Source: Bacillus oleivorans (GTDB lineage Bacteria; Bacillota; Bacilli; Bacillales; JC228). From it: DNA of 64,000 bases. Below are positions 1-8,653 of this stretch, piece by piece. Every line of letters starts with the position of its first letter. Position 1 is the first letter of the stretch. The stretch spans positions 124,001 through 188,000 of the forward strand of contig NZ_OAOP01000010.1 of NCBI RefSeq assembly GCF_900207585.1, read 5' to 3'. The position numbers and the translations under genes were made by a program. The notes below the pieces were generated by a model that made no database searches, had not been told where the DNA came from, and saw only the letters and a program-made list of their open reading frames with translations.

Positions 1-587
1 GTACTGATCCTTCCATCTATTATCCTGAACCAGCTGATAAACTGTTTGACCTTTGTCTTGTAGGCTATCCGTATCCGGAGCGAATTGACTTAGTTAATCA
101 TATTTTGAAAACTACATCTTACTCTATTATTCTAGCTGGTCCATTATGGAAGGGAGTTATCCGGAACATAAACAATCTAAAAAAAATGAATATCATCGGC
201 AAATGGATTGAACCTTCTACTGTCAGAGAGATTTTTAACAGAAGCAAAATTATTCTGAATCCCCATCGTTCGTCTCAATTTGCTAAAAATAAAAACACCT
301 TAAATATTGAAAGTAAAAGTATTAATAATCGTACTTTTGATATAGCGGCTTGCGGCGGGTTTCAACTAATTTCGGATAAACCGGATATTGAACAGCACTT
401 CGACCACCCCTGCGAAATGGTTTCTTTTTCAAATGAAGATAACTGTATAGATTTAATCCATCATTTTATATCTGATGAAAAGAAAAGAAATGATTATAGC
501 CATCATGCACATAGAAGGGTCTTGAATAACCATACCTTTCTTCATAGGATTCAATTTATGATTAATCAAATAAATTTTTACAAATGA
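1..587 (+). CDS. CgeB-like spore glycosyltransferase, C-terminal part (5' truncated)
   Basis: The reading frame is open from base 3, so the gene begins upstream of the window and only about 194 C-terminal residues are present. The segment R-T-F-D-I-A-A-C-G-G-F-Q-L near the middle is the signature of the C-terminal nucleotide-sugar-binding half of CgeB/'spore maturation' glycosyltransferases, which modify glycans of the spore surface. An internal TTG at 105 has no good ribosome binding site and is not a likely start. A rho-independent terminator follows the stop codon. Family assignment is fairly secure; the sugar and acceptor cannot be told. Just downstream lie the sulfate-activation genes, which could feed sulfation of the same surface polymer (inference). 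Confidence 0.7.
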   Translation, partial: TDPSIYYPEPADKLFDLCLVGYPYPERIDLVNHILKTTSYSIILAGPLWKGVIRNINNLKKMNIIGKWIEPSTVREIFNRSKIILNPHRSSQFAKNKNTLNIESKSINNRTFDIAACGGFQLISDKPDIEQHFDHPCEMVSFSNEDNCIDLIHHFISDEKKRNDYSHHAHRRVLNNHTFLHRIQFMINQINFYK

Positions 588-618
588 AAGACTTTACACA
601 TTTTAACAGTAAAAAATT

Positions 619-661
619 GACAGACGAAAGGCTAAAAGATAGCTGCCTTTCGTCTGTTTTA
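619..661 (+). terminator. Rho-independent terminator after CgeB-like gene
   Basis: CAGACGAAAGGC pairs with GCCTTTCGTCTG and is followed by TTTT; it lies 31 bases after the stop codon. Confidence 0.85.
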
Positions 662-685
662 GAATTGTGAGGTAAAACGAAGCTT

Positions 686-877
686 TTGGTCTTATTGGCA
701 TTCATCACAGCGATTGCTGCTTTGTACAGCTTCTTAACCACAATTGACTTTAAAACCAATCTTCTCATAAATGGTCCAGAGAGGATATCAGTTCTCGACA
801 ATATAAAAGTGGGTTTCCCATTAAGTTTAATATGTATGACCATTACCATTTTGATTGCATATATTAAATGGGTATAA
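686..877 (+). CDS. Small two-helix membrane protein, unknown
   Basis: A 63-residue frame starting at TTG, with GAGGT about 12 bases upstream. It has two hydrophobic segments (residues about 2-20 and 43-60) separated by a short polar loop, so it is probably an integral membrane protein with both ends on the same side. I recognise no family. It sits between the CgeB-like gene's terminator and cysC, 26 bases before the cysC start, and may be the first gene of the cysC-sat transcript. Codon use is normal for the window. Existence is plausible, not certain. Confidence 0.45.
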   Translation: MVLLAFITAIAALYSFLTTIDFKTNLLINGPERISVLDNIKVGFPLSLICMTITILIAYIKWV

Positions 878-903
878 CACGTACTTGAAAGGAGATCTAA
901 ATT

Positions 904-1530
904 TTGCACAAAAGGAATTCCCATAATCATGTGGTATGGCATGAATCCGTTTTAAAAAAAGAAGATAGACAAGCCTTACATGGCCATAAAAGTTTGATGA
1001 TTTGGTTCACAGGTCTTTCAGGATCAGGAAAGTCTACTGTTGCCAATGCACTCCAATTGAAATTATATCAACAAGGAATCAGTTCTTATTTATTAGATGG
1101 TGACAATCTCAGGCACGGAATTAATAAGGATCTCTCGTTTTCAGAAAAAGACCGTAAAGAAAATATAAGAAGAACTGCTGAAATCGGCAAACTCTTTGTA
1201 GATGCTGGAATCGTTGTTTTGGCTGCATTAATCTCTCCTTACGAGGAAGATCGAGAATGTGCAAGATTCCTTTTTAACAAAGGAGAATTTATAGAAGTAT
1301 ATGTAGCATGTCCCATTGAAGAATGCCAAAAACGTGACCCAAAAGGTCTTTACAAAAAAGCTATAAATGGAGAAATAAAGGGATTTACAGGTATCGATGA
1401 TCCGTACGAAGAACCGAAAAACCCGGACATTATTCTTAAAACAAATGAATTTTCTGTTGATAAATGTACAGATAAAATTATTCATTATCTTTTCCAACAG
1501 ATAAACCTTTTACAAACAGGAAAGGAATGA
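904..1530 (+). CDS. cysC: Adenylylsulfate kinase (APS kinase)
   Basis: Phosphorylates adenosine 5'-phosphosulfate (APS) with ATP to give PAPS, the activated sulfate used for reduction or for sulfotransferases. The P-loop GLSGSGKST is at residues 37-45 and the family motif LDGDNLRHG at about 64-72, followed by [12 protein letters not shown], all typical of cytosolic APS kinase; 208 residues is normal. The TTG start is supported by AAAGGAGAT a few bases upstream. The stop codon overlaps the longest start of sat, so the two are co-transcribed and probably translationally coupled. No PAPS reductase or siroheme gene is adjacent, unlike assimilatory operons such as B. subtilis yitA-yitB-yisZ, so PAPS may serve sulfation (inference). 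Confidence 0.93.
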   Translation: MHKRNSHNHVVWHESVLKKEDRQALHGHKSLMIWFTGLSGSGKSTVANALQLKLYQQGISSYLLDGDNLRHGINKDLSFSEKDRKENIRRTAEIGKLFVDAGIVVLAALISPYEEDRECARFLFNKGEFIEVYVACPIEECQKRDPKGLYKKAINGEIKGFTGIDDPYEEPKNPDIILKTNEFSVDKCTDKIIHYLFQQINLLQTGKE

Positions 1531-1535
1531 TCAGT

Positions 1536-2678
1536 TTGTCTTTAAGTACCCCTCATGGCGGAACATTGATTAATCAGATTGATACACATATTGACCTTTC
1601 TGCTATTCAATATGAAATTGAAATAGATGCTATGGCTTTATCTGATTTGGAGCTTATTGCTAATGGAGCTTATAGTCCTTTAACTGGTTTTCTTGGACAT
1701 GAAGACTATGAATCTGTTGTTGCGCGAATGCGATTGAAAAACGATATGGTCTGGAGTATTCCGATTACTCTCCCTGTATCAGAAACGGAAGCTAAACATT
1801 TGAAAGTAGGGGAAAAAGTAAAATTAACCTATCAAACCATTGTTTATGGAGTGTTAGATTTACAAGAAATATACGTTCCGGATAAAGACAAGGAAGCTAA
1901 AAACGTGTATGGTACAATGGACCCGCTGCATCCTGGTGTGCAAAAGCTTTTTAGCCGGCAGAATGTTTATTTAGCTGGGCCGATTCATTTAATCAGAATC
2001 CCCCCAAAGACTAAGGATTTTCTACCATTTTATAAAACACCAGTGGAAACGAGAAACGAATTTAAGAAAAGAAATTGGAACACAGTCGTAGGATTTCAAA
2101 CCAGAAATCCTGTCCATCGCGCCCATGAATATATTCAAAAAACAGCACTTGAAAATGTCGATGGTTTGTTCTTAAACCCGTTAGTGGGAGAAACAAAGTC
2201 TGATGATATTCCGGCTAAGATAAGAATGAAAAGCTACAAAGTTTTACTAGATAACTATTATCCAAAAGAGCGGGTTTTTCTGGCCGTTTTTCCAGCGGCA
2301 ATGAGGTATGCCGGACCAAGGGAAGCCATTTTCCACGCTATAGTACGGAAAAATTATGGATGTACACATTTTATTGTGGGAAGGGATCATGCAGGAGTTG
2401 GCAATTACTATGGAACGTACGACGCACAAAGGATATTTACACAATTTAATTCTGAAGAAATAGGAATTACCATTCTTCCATTTGAGCACAGCTTTTATTG
2501 TACAAAGTGTGAGAGTATGGCGTCAGCTAAAACATGCCCGCATTCGAAAGAAGATCACCTTATTTTATCTGGAACCAAGGTAAGAGAAATGTTGCGTAAC
2601 GGAATTGCACCTCCCTCTGAATTTAGTCGTCCAGAAGTCGTGCAGGTTTTAATAGAAGGGTTAAAGCACGGAAATTAA
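1536..2678 (+). CDS. sat: Sulfate adenylyltransferase (ATP sulfurylase)
   Basis: Makes APS and pyrophosphate from ATP and sulfate, the step before CysC. The N-terminal PUA-like domain is followed by the catalytic domain with the nucleotide-binding HRAH (about residues 194-197) within [11 protein letters not shown], then [12 protein letters not shown] and a four-cysteine/histidine patch ([15 protein letters not shown]) seen in bacterial and archaeal homodimeric enzymes. Length (380 residues) matches the family. I place the start at TTG 1536, because AAAGGA lies 11 bases upstream and the product then begins SLSTPHGG as in relatives; an in-frame ATG at 1527 overlapping the cysC stop is the alternative. 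Confidence 0.93.
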   Translation: MSLSTPHGGTLINQIDTHIDLSAIQYEIEIDAMALSDLELIANGAYSPLTGFLGHEDYESVVARMRLKNDMVWSIPITLPVSETEAKHLKVGEKVKLTYQTIVYGVLDLQEIYVPDKDKEAKNVYGTMDPLHPGVQKLFSRQNVYLAGPIHLIRIPPKTKDFLPFYKTPVETRNEFKKRNWNTVVGFQTRNPVHRAHEYIQKTALENVDGLFLNPLVGETKSDDIPAKIRMKSYKVLLDNYYPKERVFLAVFPAAMRYAGPREAIFHAIVRKNYGCTHFIVGRDHAGVGNYYGTYDAQRIFTQFNSEEIGITILPFEHSFYCTKCESMASAKTCPHSKEDHLILSGTKVREMLRNGIAPPSEFSRPEVVQVLIEGLKHGN

Positions 2679-2712
2679 AGAGTGTTTTCTTGAATAAAAT
2701 TTATAGGATTCA

Positions 2713-2746
2713 GGTCTACATGATGAAAAATTGTAGGCTTTTTTTT
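2713..2746 (+). terminator. Terminator after sat
   Basis: GTCTACA and TGTAGGC form a short stem closed by a GT pair, followed by a run of eight T. Confidence 0.7.
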
Positions 2747-2823
2747 ATCCAATTAATATTTGAAATTATTGAAACATAGTGTTACGATATACTGTAAGTA
2801 GAGATACTACATAGTGGAGGGAT

Positions 2824-3165
2824 ATGATGCAAAAAACAGAACTGATCAAAGGAAGTACCAGTATTGTTCTTCTTTCATTGTTAAAAGAAAAGGATATGTA
2901 TGGGTATGAAATTACAGAAAAGGTAAAGGAATTGAGTGCTGGATATTTAAATTACAAAGAAGGCACGTTATATCCCGCTCTTAAGCGGCTTGAGCTAAAA
3001 GGTTTAGTTGAAAGCTATTGGGAAAAGTCAAGTGACGGCCCGCGCAGAAAATATTACAGAATTACAAAAGTCGGTTTGAAGGAATTAGGTGAACAAAAAC
3101 AAGAATGGAATATGTTTCAAAAGGTTATGCATCGGATTGTAGGTGATGGAATTGTCAAAGCATGA
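2824..3165 (+). CDS. PadR-family transcriptional regulator
   Basis: A 113-residue winged-helix DNA-binding protein of the short PadR type. The N-terminal block (LIKGSTSIVLLSLLKEKDMYGYEITEKV), the wing region with EGTLYPALKRLELKGLVESYW and the following GPRRKYYRITKVG are diagnostic. Short PadR proteins of this kind repress their own operon, which typically includes a HAAS-domain membrane protein, exactly the next gene here. GGAGG stands just before ATG. The inducer is unknown. Confidence 0.9.
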   Translation: MMQKTELIKGSTSIVLLSLLKEKDMYGYEITEKVKELSAGYLNYKEGTLYPALKRLELKGLVESYWEKSSDGPRRKYYRITKVGLKELGEQKQEWNMFQKVMHRIVGDGIVKA

Positions 3166-4000
3166 AACATTTGAAGAATTTGATGTTTATTTAAAAAAAT
3201 TGCTAGAGAAATTGCATTTAGATCAAGACGAAAAAATGGAATTAGAAGAAGAATGGAAACAACATTTAATGGACCATTATCAAGCCTTGCTTCAGCAGCA
3301 AATGGATAGGGAAGCAGCGATTCAGGCAGCTATTGAGCAATTTGGTGAAATTGCCATGCTTCAAAATGAAATCAATCAGACCTATCCCAATGCAAAGAAA
3401 AATCATCTTATTAACACGGCCATCATTGCATGTATATGTTTGATTGCCAGTATTTTGGGACCGATTATATTAATTGGTGCTCGTCCGTATTTTCCTATTG
3501 CAGCTGTTATGATGGCATATGTTATTCATTCCTTTATTATTAATAAGCAGAAGAATGTAGTATTTTCATTATTTTGTATTTTGGCAAGCTATATTTGTTT
3601 TTGGCAGCTGGCTGCTCAAATAAAGCAGGAATCTTTTAACTTCGAATTTGTTTTAAATCAGTTGTTTTCCTTAGAATGGAGTCGGTTAACAGGCTCAAAC
3701 GGTTTGTTTGAAATCGTGACCATTCATATGATGTGGTACGTCTTGCTCCTTGTTCAACTGCTATCATCTAAACGATACCAGCCTCTAGGGAAAAGAATTA
3801 CTCAGGCAAGCTTTCAATACTGGGCTATGATCATAGTGGGGATTTTTCTTGCCAGACTTCAATCTAGTGCTGAAATTGGCGTTATCTTTTTAAACATTTT
3901 CATGCTTTATGGTTTCTTGCAGCAAATCATTTCTGTTCAATTTTTATCTATTTGGAAGGAAAAGGTCTTTAGGCTAGTAAACTATAGGGTTAGGAACTAA
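3146..4000 (+). CDS. HAAS-domain membrane protein (PadR partner)
   Basis: The first 85 or so residues form the HAAS signalling domain (helical, with WKQHLMDHYQALLQQ and AAIQAAIEQFGE), which in this family accompanies a PadR regulator. The rest has about six hydrophobic segments and a polar loop around residues 155-180. The gene overlaps the end of the padR gene by 20 bases, so the two are coupled. ATG 3146 is preferred; GTG 3143 directly before it is possible. Such pairs are thought to link membrane state to transcription, but the signal is not known. Confidence 0.8.
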   Translation: MELSKHETFEEFDVYLKKLLEKLHLDQDEKMELEEEWKQHLMDHYQALLQQQMDREAAIQAAIEQFGEIAMLQNEINQTYPNAKKNHLINTAIIACICLIASILGPIILIGARPYFPIAAVMMAYVIHSFIINKQKNVVFSLFCILASYICFWQLAAQIKQESFNFEFVLNQLFSLEWSRLTGSNGLFEIVTIHMMWYVLLLVQLLSSKRYQPLGKRITQASFQYWAMIIVGIFLARLQSSAEIGVIFLNIFMLYGFLQQIISVQFLSIWKEKVFRLVNYRVRN

Positions 4001-4013
4001 TGGAGGTTTATAA

Positions 4014-4418
4014 ATGAAGGGTTGGAAACAAAGCCTTGTTCCATTTTTATTAGTAATATTAGTTGTTTTTGTTTTATTTGATTTTGGCGATGGAGAAATC
4101 GAATATGAATTTGTCAGCTACGAAAACCTGCCGGTGGAATTCCAGCAAAAGTTAAGATTAGGCGGTCCAGGCGGTACCGGCATGTTTTCCTATAATGGCC
4201 ACACATACGCCTTTATTGGAACCAACTCTGATGAAAAAGTAGAGATTCAATTTGTAGGTGATTCTTCTGACGGAATTGGTCATGAGGTAATATATAAGGT
4301 CATGAAACAGGAATCCGCTCATTCAGAAATCATCAAGGGTATGCATGCGAATTTGAATCTTTATATCATTCGGCTTAAAAAAGATGTAGGAACTCCGTTT
4401 GGGTTTAGGGAAATTTAA
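4014..4418 (+). CDS. Signal-anchored hypothetical protein of the PadR operon
   Basis: 134 residues. A hydrophobic segment at residues about 7-24 behind two lysines would anchor or export the protein; the remainder is polar and predicted extracellular, with a glycine-rich stretch (RLGGPGGTGMFSYNGHTYAF). There is no lipobox. GGAGG ends eight bases before ATG. It lies 13 bases after the HAAS gene and belongs to the same operon. I do not recognise the domain; an extracellular sensing or inhibitory role fits the context but is only inference. Confidence 0.7.
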   Translation: MKGWKQSLVPFLLVILVVFVLFDFGDGEIEYEFVSYENLPVEFQQKLRLGGPGGTGMFSYNGHTYAFIGTNSDEKVEIQFVGDSSDGIGHEVIYKVMKQESAHSEIIKGMHANLNLYIIRLKKDVGTPFGFREI

Positions 4419-4503
4419 TCAGTTTAGTAATTTTATAGTATTTCATCCATTTTTGTTATAAAATTACACACAGGGAACTGTACAAGACGTGGTGTTTCGA
4501 GTT

Positions 4504-4682
4504 TAGCGGACATTGGATCCGTTATTCAGTAAAATCAGGGTTTTTTTTGAATTTAGCGGACACTGGTTCCGTTATTTAGTGAAAGAGCACCTTTTCTTAT
4601 CAAAATTCATAAATAAAGGATCTCATGTCCTCAAATTCTGTGAATCCTGCTTATTTTTTGAAATAACGGATTCTATGTCCGG
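4504..4682. repeat. Double-inverted repeat element, copy 1
   Basis: Two direct arms (TAGCGGACATTGGATCCG at 4504 and TAGCGGACACTGGTTCCG at 4554) are followed by two reverse-oriented arms (ATAAAGGATCTCATGTCC at 4613 and AATAACGGATTCTATGTCC at 4662). Each reverse arm can pair with a direct arm, giving a nested double hairpin. A second copy with the same arm order and 50-base arm spacing is at 26386-26567. The element fills most of the 340-base gap between the PadR operon and the first Nudix gene. Confidence 0.85.
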
Positions 4683-4758
4683 TTCAAGACGGAAACATGA
4701 ATAGATGAAAGTATCTGCAATATTCATATACAAAAATTATTACTAGTAGGAGTATCGT

Positions 4759-5217
4759 ATGGGCTACATAAAAAATCTGCGCAAGCTAGTAGGCAGTCGC
4801 CCTCTTATTATGGCTGGCGCCAATGTCTTGCTGTTTGATGAGATGAATAGATTGCTATTACAGCTTCGCAAGGATAATCATTGCTGGGGTCTTACAGGCG
4901 GTGGTTTAGAGCCGGGAGAAACACTAGAACAGGTGGCCATTAGGGAGCTTTATGAAGAGACGGGACTGCGAGTAAGAAAGCTTAAGCTATTTGATATTTT
5001 TTCGGGGCACGATTTTTATTACCAGTATCCTCACGGAGATGAAGTCTATAATGTTATTGCCTCTTATATATGTACGGATTACGAAGGCACATTAAAGGCG
5101 GAAGCATCAGAAGTGTTAGACCTGCAATTTTATGACCTCAATGACCTTCCAACCCAGATCAGTCCTCCCGATCTGCCCATCATTAGAGCTTTTATCAGTC
5201 AATATAGGATCATTTGA
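4759..5217 (+). CDS. Nudix hydrolase, paralogue 1
   Basis: 152 residues, the usual size of a stand-alone Nudix enzyme. A complete Nudix box (GGLEPGETLEQVAIRELYEE followed by TGL) provides the metal-binding helix that cleaves nucleoside diphosphate linkages. The N-terminus GYIKNLRKLVG recurs in two other Nudix proteins of this window (5332 and 21751), so the three are paralogues of one subfamily. Substrate cannot be told; ADP-ribose, oxidised nucleotides or dinucleoside polyphosphates are all possible. GTAGGAG stands upstream of ATG. Confidence 0.85.
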   Translation: MGYIKNLRKLVGSRPLIMAGANVLLFDEMNRLLLQLRKDNHCWGLTGGGLEPGETLEQVAIRELYEETGLRVRKLKLFDIFSGHDFYYQYPHGDEVYNVIASYICTDYEGTLKAEASEVLDLQFYDLNDLPTQISPPDLPIIRAFISQYRII

Positions 5218-5331
5218 AATGATTAAAAATATATCTTCAATACATTTTTTACATAAAAGACATTAATCAGTGACTGATGGATAAAAGGGCAACATTTAAG
5301 TTGGAGACTTTCAATAACAGGAGGTTGGAAA

Positions 5332-5793
5332 GTGGGGTATGTGGAAGATTTAAGAAAATTAGTAGGTCATCGGCCTTTAATTTTAGTTGGTTCGGCTGTT
5401 GTGCTGGTTGATTCACAAGGAAGAATACTGCTCCAGCAGCGGAAATTTCCTAAAGGAAAATGGGGACTTCCAGGCGGTCTGATGGAATTAGGCGAATCAA
5501 CAGAGGATGCGGCGCGCCGCGAGGTTTATGAAGAAACAGGTTTAAAAGTTAACGAATTAAAGTTAATAAATGTCTATTCTGGTTCACAGTTGTCAAAAGC
5601 AGAAAATGGGGATGAGTTTTATGTCGTAACCATCGCCTACTATTCCGAGAACTTCGAAGGACAGTTACATATAAATCAACAGGAATCGCTCGATCTTCAA
5701 TTTTTTTATCCACATGAATTCCCGGAATATATGGTTGGCAGTCATCGGGTCATGTTGGATGAGTATTTAGCAAAATACTATAACCAAAAATAG
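5332..5793 (+). CDS. Nudix hydrolase, paralogue 2
   Basis: 153 residues with an intact Nudix box (GLMELGESTEDAARREVYEE then TGL). The start is GTG 5332, giving the N-terminus GYVEDLRKLVGHRPLI shared with paralogue 1, and AGGAGG lies about eight bases upstream. It is separated from paralogue 1 by 114 bases, so this may be a local duplication that has diverged. It is followed after 14 bases by an acetyltransferase, probably in one transcript. Confidence 0.86.
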   Translation: MGYVEDLRKLVGHRPLILVGSAVVLVDSQGRILLQQRKFPKGKWGLPGGLMELGESTEDAARREVYEETGLKVNELKLINVYSGSQLSKAENGDEFYVVTIAYYSENFEGQLHINQQESLDLQFFYPHEFPEYMVGSHRVMLDEYLAKYYNQK

Positions 5794-5807
5794 CAGGGGT
5801 TTTTATC

Positions 5808-6272
5808 ATGAATGTTCAATTAAAAGTTGTGACACGGGATAATTGGGAAGAGGCTTTACAACTTAAAGTAAGTGAAAAACAGAGTCAATTTGTCCCTTCG
5901 GTTGCTGTGTCTCTTGCTAAAGTTTATATCAAACCTGATGGAGAAAATGTAAACTATATCCCATTTGCAATCTATGATTATACGAAAATGGTCGGCTTTA
6001 TCATGCATGCTTATGAAGAAGAAACCTCCGATATGTATTGGATCAATGGATTTTTGATTGATGAAAAATACCAGGGACAAGGTTATGGTCGAGCTGCTTT
6101 AACTGAAATGGTGAAGTGGATTGTAAATGAATTTCCGCATTGTGAAGAAATTCGGTTAACCGTTTATAAAGAAAATCACAATGCACAAGAATTGTATAAA
6201 AGTTTTGGGTTTCAGCCAACCGGTGTTATCTATGGAGAAGAAGATGTGTGGCGGTTTACAATAAGAAAATAA
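5808..6272 (+). CDS. GNAT acetyltransferase, BltD/spermidine acetyltransferase-like
   Basis: 154 residues with the GNAT core: acetyl-CoA pyrophosphate-binding loop EKYQGQGYGRAAL (about residues 86-98) and a C-terminal NHNAQELYKSFGF motif. The overall pattern, including the early VTRDNWEEALQLKVSE block, resembles BltD and related polyamine acetyltransferases of Bacillus. The acceptor is therefore perhaps spermidine, but this is from family likeness only. RBS GCAGGGG precedes ATG. Confidence 0.75.
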   Translation: MNVQLKVVTRDNWEEALQLKVSEKQSQFVPSVAVSLAKVYIKPDGENVNYIPFAIYDYTKMVGFIMHAYEEETSDMYWINGFLIDEKYQGQGYGRAALTEMVKWIVNEFPHCEEIRLTVYKENHNAQELYKSFGFQPTGVIYGEEDVWRFTIRK

Positions 6273-6400
6273 TGGTGTTTAACATTTTGAAAGGTGTGAT
6301 CACAATGAAAATGTATGTTGTCAATTCCCAATTAAAAAGAATAAAAAAAGGGGATGCTTGTTAATTAAAAAAGCTCTCCTGTTAAATAGGAGGAACATAA

Positions 6401-7030
6401 TTGTTAAATAAACAAGGCTTTGATTTATTGGCGGGAGATTATGATCGTACAGTTCAATTGAGTGAAGACAGTGATTCTTATCCTTTTGCTGGGTACAAGC
6501 AAATTTTAAATGCGGTTTTTAATGAAGTTATGTAGAAACAGGCATCGTCTGTGTTAGATATTGGATTTGGTACCGGTATTTTGACGACCAAGTTATATGA
6601 AAATGGCCACCCTATTGTTGGCATAGATTTTTCCGCGAAAATGATTGTAATTGCCAGTCGGAAAATGCCAAAAGCTAATCTTATAGAATACGATTTTTCA
6701 AAGGGTTTGCCTGCATCAGTCCAAACCAACTCTTATGATTTTATAATAAGCACTTATGCTTTACACCATTTATCTGATCAAGTTAAAGGGCCGTTTATTC
6801 AAGAGCTGCTCCCATTGCTTACAGAAAATGGGAAGATTTTGATTGGCGACATTGCCTTCCAGACAAGAAGTCAGCTTTTGGAATGCAGGGAATTGAACTT
6901 GTCCCATTGGGACGAAGATGAAGATTATTTTGTTTTTGACGAATTATATGAATCTATAAATGCCATTTGTAAAGTTGAATTTCAGAGAATCTCACATTGT
7001 GGGGGAGTTATCATAATTTCTAAAAAATAA
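6401..7030 (+). pseudogene. Class I SAM methyltransferase interrupted by an amber codon
   Basis: From TTG 6401 (AGGAGG six bases before it) the frame reads LNKQGFDLLAGDYDRTV and on to FNEVM, meets TAG at 6533-6535, then continues in the same frame for another 165 codons. These contain SAM motif I (VLDIGFGTGILTTKL) and motif II (YDFIISTYALHHL). Full length would be about 209 residues, as in YrrT-like methyltransferases. No frame change is needed, so one base substitution disables the gene. A restart at GTG 6551 would lose the N-terminal helix and has no ribosome binding site. Confidence 0.8.
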
Positions 7031-7054
7031 ACATAGTAGGGAAGGAATTTAAGA

Positions 7055-7098
7055 TGAGCGCCGTTTGTATAAGTAAAGCGGTGCTCTTATTTTTTTAT
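7055..7098 (+). terminator. Terminator after methyltransferase pseudogene
   Basis: GAGCGCCGTTT pairs with AAAGCGGTGCTC (one mismatch region, GT pairs) followed by TTATTTTTTT. Confidence 0.85.
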
Positions 7099-7165
7099 AT
7101 GAAGCAAAAAAATAAGATTTTATGTTATATTGGAATCAAATACCAATGAATAAAGGAAGAGGTGA

Positions 7166-7705
7166 ATGAAAGTGTATCAAAGACCTGATACCGATGAGTA
7201 CAATCAGCACTATTCAAACTACATTCGTTTAATTCCAGATGGAGATATAATCGAGATTCTTAATAATCAGATCGACGATACGATTACTCTTTTACAGGGG
7301 CTAAAGGAAGAACAATCCCTTTTTAAGTATGGTCCTGACAAATGGACGATTAAAGAAGTAATTGGTCATATAACAGACACAGAACGGATTATGGGGTACC
7401 GGATTCTTTGTATCGCTAGAGGTGAAACAATCTCACTTCCTGGTTATGATGATGTTGCCTATGTTCGGAATGCCCATTTTAATAAAGTTTCAATAACAGA
7501 ACTGTTAGATCACTTTAAAATTGTTCGTCAATCTACTGCGCAATTAGTCAAAAGTTTGGAATCTAACGATTGGTTAAGAAGGGGAATTGCCAATAACTCT
7601 AATGTAAGTGTAAGGGCACTTATTAACTTAGTGGCTGGCCATGAACTTCACCACCGAAAACTGATTAAAGAGAGATATATTGGTTCGGATCAGTACCCTC
7701 AATGA
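7166..7705 (+). CDS. DinB-superfamily protein
   Basis: 179 residues with the DinB/YfiT four-helix layout: the first metal-ligand histidine in IGHITDTERIM, and a later pair in AGHELHHRKLIKERY. These three histidines are the usual metal site of the superfamily, several members of which are thiol (bacillithiol or mycothiol) transferases. The sequence resembles the DfsB/YfiT type found next to many Bacillus stress genes. ATG 7166 has GAGGTG upstream. The substrate is unknown. Confidence 0.8.
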   Translation: MKVYQRPDTDEYNQHYSNYIRLIPDGDIIEILNNQIDDTITLLQGLKEEQSLFKYGPDKWTIKEVIGHITDTERIMGYRILCIARGETISLPGYDDVAYVRNAHFNKVSITELLDHFKIVRQSTAQLVKSLESNDWLRRGIANNSNVSVRALINLVAGHELHHRKLIKERYIGSDQYPQ

Positions 7706-7725
7706 CAGATGGAAGGGGAAGAGAG

Positions 7726-8058
7726 ATGATTCGGGTTCTAATGGAAAACCTGCTTTCTTTTCTGCTTGCTGCAGTTTTCTTTTTTTGGATGTACACTCAA
7801 ACTGAATTAATCTATAGAATCGTGACCACACCATTTTTTTATATCGTCAATCTTGCAGGACTGAATCTAAACGGAGTAGATGCCATAGTCACAATAATCC
7901 GCGGTTTTATCATATTTTTCGGCTTGATTGCGATTTCTTACTTACTAATGATTAAAATTAATAGCAATATTGTAAATAAGAAATATAGTATGATGGCTTT
8001 ACTTTCAGGTTTGATTGTCTGTCTGTACATTAATTGGTTTTTGGTATTTGTCTATTAA
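7726..8058 (+). CDS. Hypothetical membrane protein
   Basis: 110 residues from ATG 7726 (GGAAGGGGAAGAGAG upstream; an earlier in-frame ATG at 7702 overlaps the preceding stop and is less likely). Three strongly hydrophobic segments at about residues 5-25, 50-72 and 83-108 leave little outside the membrane. No family recognised. Follows the DinB gene within 20 bases and precedes a lipoprotein gene by 31 bases, so the three may form one operon. Confidence 0.6.
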   Translation: MIRVLMENLLSFLLAAVFFFWMYTQTELIYRIVTTPFFYIVNLAGLNLNGVDAIVTIIRGFIIFFGLIAISYLLMIKINSNIVNKKYSMMALLSGLIVCLYINWFLVFVY

Positions 8059-8089
8059 ATCCTTTGAAGGAAAATGAGGTGATGCTATT

Positions 8090-8497
8090 TTGGTTAATAA
8101 ATATTTATTGCCAATATTCATTTTCCTCTTTTCTTTATTGATTTCCGGCTGTAGCGGTAATACAGAAGATATCGAAAAGACAGTGATCTCGGTATTTGAA
8201 GAACAAGGTTTTGACTTATATGAAGTTGACAGATCATCTGGCCTTTTTGAACATAGAACGGAAGCGTATAAAATATACACCCTTGATAGCGACCATCTTT
8301 ATTTGGTGTTTAACGATCCGGACCACAAAGATATAATTCAGTCAGCAGTTGCAGAGACTGAATTTGTTTATCCAGTCGTATATGAGTCTTTCGAAGAATA
8401 CTCTCTAATATTTACACCTGCAAAGGATGAGCCAGATTTGAATCATAGGATTGAAGCGATTTTTACAATTCTATTACAAAAAAATCACAATTCATAA
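8090..8497 (+). CDS. Small lipoprotein, unknown
   Basis: 135 residues beginning at TTG 8090 (GAGGTGATG upstream). A lysine plus 17 hydrophobic residues ends in the lipobox LISGC, so the mature protein would be lipid-anchored on the outer face of the membrane. The mature part (about 114 residues) is mixed polar and has no motif I know. It follows the small membrane protein and ends just before a terminator. Confidence 0.7.
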   Translation: MVNKYLLPIFIFLFSLLISGCSGNTEDIEKTVISVFEEQGFDLYEVDRSSGLFEHRTEAYKIYTLDSDHLYLVFNDPDHKDIIQSAVAETEFVYPVVYESFEEYSLIFTPAKDEPDLNHRIEAIFTILLQKNHNS

Positions 8498-8550
8498 AGG
8501 ATCTATGCTATAATGAGGGAACAAACCATTTTCTTTACTGCTATAAACGG

Positions 8551-8581
8551 AACCTGCTCAATTTTAAGAGCGGGTTTTTTT
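8551..8581 (+). terminator. Terminator after lipoprotein gene
   Basis: ACCTGCTC and GAGCGGGT pair around an eight-base loop, followed by seven T. Confidence 0.85.
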
Positions 8582-8604
8582 ATTTCACGTCAAAAAGTAA
8601 GAAT

Positions 8605-8639
8605 AAAAAACAGGCTCTTGAAAAGAGCCTGTTTTTTTT
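8605..8639 (-). terminator. Terminator of cold-shock gene
   Basis: Symmetric AACAGGCTCTT / AAGAGCCTGTT stem with flanking A and T runs; placed for the leftward csp gene, could work both ways. Confidence 0.85.
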
Positions 8640-8653
8640 AGCCTAATGTCTTA

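Noticed and set aside
4513-4704. 63-codon open frame on the plus strand
   Set aside because: It lies entirely inside the double-inverted repeat element, has no ribosome binding site and no protein-like composition.
6305-6364. 19-codon frame with a fair ribosome binding site before the methyltransferase pseudogene
   Set aside because: Too short to judge; no likeness to a leader peptide and no attenuator hairpin after it.
6533-6535. TAG as a pyrrolysine codon
   Set aside because: No pyl genes are seen and such systems are not expected in this group; a plain nonsense mutation is simpler.
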